Shown piece after piece: positions 61,917 to 64,000 of a DNA stretch of 64,000 nucleotides. The notes under the pieces are model-generated. The model saw nothing but the letters and a program-made list of their open reading frames with translations. It searched no databases and was not told where the DNA came from. The translations under genes and the position numbers were made by a program. Each line of letters opens with the position of its first letter. The first letter of the stretch is position 1. Source of the stretch: Sphingopyxis sp. Root154 (lineage in GTDB: Bacteria > Pseudomonadota > Alphaproteobacteria > Sphingomonadales > Sphingomonadaceae); the NCBI RefSeq assembly GCF_001427105.1, contig NZ_LMGI01000001.1:1116001-1180000 (forward strand), written 5' to 3'.

Positions 61917-62309
61917 TCAGGCGAAGGCGGGTGGTCCGGTACTCGGCGGCAGCGGCGAGGCGATACCCGGCGCATAGCCGAGCGAGCGGACCGCGACCGG
62001 GACGGCTTCGGTGGCCATCGGCGCGGCGGCGAGGACCGGCAGATCGGGGACGATCGGCGCATTGGCAAGCGCCCCCCACGGGCAATGCTGCTGCGCCTCG
62101 CCGGCGTTGTGATCGCCGGCCCTTTCGAGCGGAATCGTCATCGTGCCGCCGGGGTTGGCGGGGTCCGAACAGATGCGCACGGTGATCGACCCGCCGGCAT
62201 CGCTCTCGATCATCCAGCCCGGCGCGACGAGCACCCGCGCGGCGAGCGCAAGGAGCAGCGGCAGAAGCAGCAGGATGCCGGGACGGCGAAAGGCGGCGAG
62301 CAGGCTCAC
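61917..62309 (-). CDS. small exported DUF2946-like protein
   Basis: The 130-residue protein from GTG 62309 has an N-terminal membrane segment (PGILLLLPLLLALAARVLVAPGW) followed by VRICSDPANPGG and QHCPWGALA, so two Cys with neighbouring His lie in the periplasmic part. This is the shape of DUF2946-type proteins, which are linked to copper or other metals. A TTG further upstream (in the run before it) could add 14 residues. It is 69 bases ahead of the TonB receptor gene. Confidence 0.7.
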   Translation of the reverse strand: MSLLAAFRRPGILLLLPLLLALAARVLVAPGWMIESDAGGSITVRICSDPANPGGTMTIPLERAGDHNAGEAQQHCPWGALANAPIVPDLPVLAAAPMATEAVPVAVRSLGYAPGIASPLPPSTGPPAFA

Positions 62310-62374
62310 GCTGCGCGCCTTATGGCGCGCCCACGATGCTGGCAAGCGGACAGATTGCCCTATTCCGCCCCAAG

Positions 62375-63544
62375 CTATTCCGCTGGCGTCTCGTCGGTCT
62401 TCTTGCCCGTACGCGTCCACGGATAGAGGAACTGGCCCCAATAGCTGCGCGGCACATCCTCGGGGATACCGTAATTTTCGGGCCAGCGGTCCTTGGGCAG
62501 ATGGAAGGTGCCGAACATCTTGTCGATCCACGGGAAGTGGATCGCAAAATTGACATCGAACGCCTCGCGCTCGAGCCCGTGATGCCAGTGGTGGAAGCGC
62601 GGGGTCGCGATCCAGTGGCCCAGCCGGTTGAAATTGCCCCCGACATTGGCGTGGAGCAGCGACGACCAGACATAGACGAAGCCGATATAGGCCTGCATCA
62701 CCGACGGCGCGAAGCCGAGCGTGAAGAGCGGCAGCGAGGTGATCGAGCGCAGCAGGATGATCTCGACGAAATGCATCCGCGATCCCGCGAGCCAGTCCAT
62801 CGACTTCGCGCTGTGATGCACCGCATGGAAACCCCAGAGGAAGGGGTAGCGGTGGAAGGTGCGGTGGAAGAAATATTGCGCCAGGTCCGACGCGACGATG
62901 ACGATCAGGAATTGCACGATCCATGGCAGCGACGCGACGGCGGCGCGGAACGCCTCCCAGTTCGACGTATTTTCGTTGATGATCGTCGAGGGCGCGAGCG
63001 CGAGGAAGCCGAGCACCTGCACGAACATCGTGCTGACCAGATAATAAAAAAGATCCTCGCGCCATTCGGTGCGGAACAGGCGCTGGGTACGGCGATGCGG
63101 GAAAGCGCGTTCGAGCGGCGCGAACATGAAGCCCGTGACGAGCAGATTCACCACGAAAAAGTCGAGCCCGAAGAAGATGCCCCAGTCGCGCGTTTCCTGC
63201 GGCTGCACATTCGCCCCGCCGACGAGGATCGCGGCGAGCCCGATCATCAGTGCGGTGAGCCCGAGCGCCTTGCGCGGGCGGAGCAGCAGGCTGAGCAGCG
63301 ACAGGCCGTAGCTGACGAGCAGGATCGCGTGGACGAGGCCGCGAAAGCCACCCCAATTCTTGATGATCTCTAGTTCCGGCGTCGCGAACCAGTCAGGGAA
63401 GCGCAGCGCGATCACCATGAAGAAGCCCGCGATCGCAAAGAGCAGGCCGAAAAAGCCCGAAAGCCAGCCGCTGCCGAAGCGCCGCACCTCGGTGTGCGAT
63501 TCGAGGTCGCTCATCAAACTATTCAGATAATCACGCTTTGCCAT
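62375..63544 (-). CDS. sterol desaturase/fatty-acid hydroxylase family protein
   Basis: The 389-residue membrane protein has the histidine boxes HRTFH, HAVHH and HHWHH, with several hydrophobic segments before and between. It belongs to the fatty-acid hydroxylase superfamily, which uses a di-iron centre to modify lipids. The substrate is unknown; sphingomonads lack sterols, so a hopanoid, carotenoid or sphingolipid target is possible. Starts at ATG 63544. It is 65 bases ahead of the small exported gene on the same strand. Confidence 0.88.
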   Translation of the reverse strand: MAKRDYLNSLMSDLESHTEVRRFGSGWLSGFFGLLFAIAGFFMVIALRFPDWFATPELEIIKNWGGFRGLVHAILLVSYGLSLLSLLLRPRKALGLTALMIGLAAILVGGANVQPQETRDWGIFFGLDFFVVNLLVTGFMFAPLERAFPHRRTQRLFRTEWREDLFYYLVSTMFVQVLGFLALAPSTIINENTSNWEAFRAAVASLPWIVQFLIVIVASDLAQYFFHRTFHRYPFLWGFHAVHHSAKSMDWLAGSRMHFVEIILLRSITSLPLFTLGFAPSVMQAYIGFVYVWSSLLHANVGGNFNRLGHWIATPRFHHWHHGLEREAFDVNFAIHFPWIDKMFGTFHLPKDRWPENYGIPEDVPRSYWGQFLYPWTRTGKKTDETPAE

Positions 63545-63604
63545 GTGGCCCCCTCACAGCATTTTCGCCGCGCCGTCTGTGATGGCGCGCACGGCTCTAT
63601 CACG

Positions 63605-64000
<396 letters not shown>

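Overview
The window is a high-GC chromosomal segment of an alphaproteobacterium. It most resembles the Sphingomonadaceae, with Sphingopyxis or a close relative as the best guess. The reasons are a CtrA cell-cycle regulator with its own CtrA box, a CrtZ-type carotenoid hydroxylase, PilZ proteins, a TonB-dependent receptor with PepSY partner, an sdhCDA cluster, and many short translationally coupled gene pairs. The genus is inferred from gene content and not proven. No rRNA, tRNA, CRISPR array, insertion sequence, phage or plasmid gene was seen. Most of the window is ordinary core chromosome.

Layout: 0-2 kb holds two related small exported proteins separated by strong terminators, a decayed exported-protein gene and a PilZ protein. 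2-11 kb holds a Fur-box-led gene coupled to ferredoxin-NADP reductase, an M20 peptidase, acyltransferase/DUF1295 genes, a GFA protein, a 2OG oxygenase, an EVE protein, a second PilZ, a SRAP homologue without its catalytic residues, ArfB and a pseudouridine synthase. 11-14.3 kb has a dioxygenase/azoreductase/pirin group next to a divergent LysR regulator. 14.3-25.2 kb has ctrA, an acyltransferase, a split-barrel FMN protein, parC, a GGDEF-EAL protein, the CCA-adding enzyme, a Nudix hydrolase, DUF1285 and GNAT.

25.2-34 kb has an overlapping FolB/FolX-like and FolM/PTR1-like pair, gabD, a 2OG oxygenase, an SMP-30 protein, a GlcG protein, a VIT transporter, DUF488, DUF2855, a HAD hydrolase and a low-GC orphan. 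34-42 kb has a LysR-controlled CoA-transferase operon whose two subunit genes are split by two other coupled genes, then a serine hydrolase, an epimerase, a GST and crtZ. 42-45.9 kb has leuCD, a quinone-oxidoreductase-like gene and DUF167. 45.9-49 kb has sdhC-sdhD-sdhA followed by a low-GC small gene where sdhB would be expected. 49-56.4 kb has an exported hydrolase, alanine dehydrogenase with a divergent Lrp regulator, a globin-coupled chemoreceptor, an SDR, prmA and phhA.

56.4-62.3 kb is the most interesting stretch. Six consecutive minus-strand genes (a small exported Cys-containing protein, a TonB-dependent receptor, a PepSY membrane protein, then modA, modB and modC) lie close enough to be one transcript and could be an envelope-spanning uptake system. 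The window ends with a sterol-desaturase-family protein and the C-terminal part of NAD-dependent DNA ligase.

Possible links between genes: the FolX/FolM-like pair could supply the pterin cofactor of phenylalanine hydroxylase (phhA, same window). Lrp probably controls alanine dehydrogenase. The two LysR regulators sit divergently beside their likely targets, with inverted-repeat operators in the gaps.
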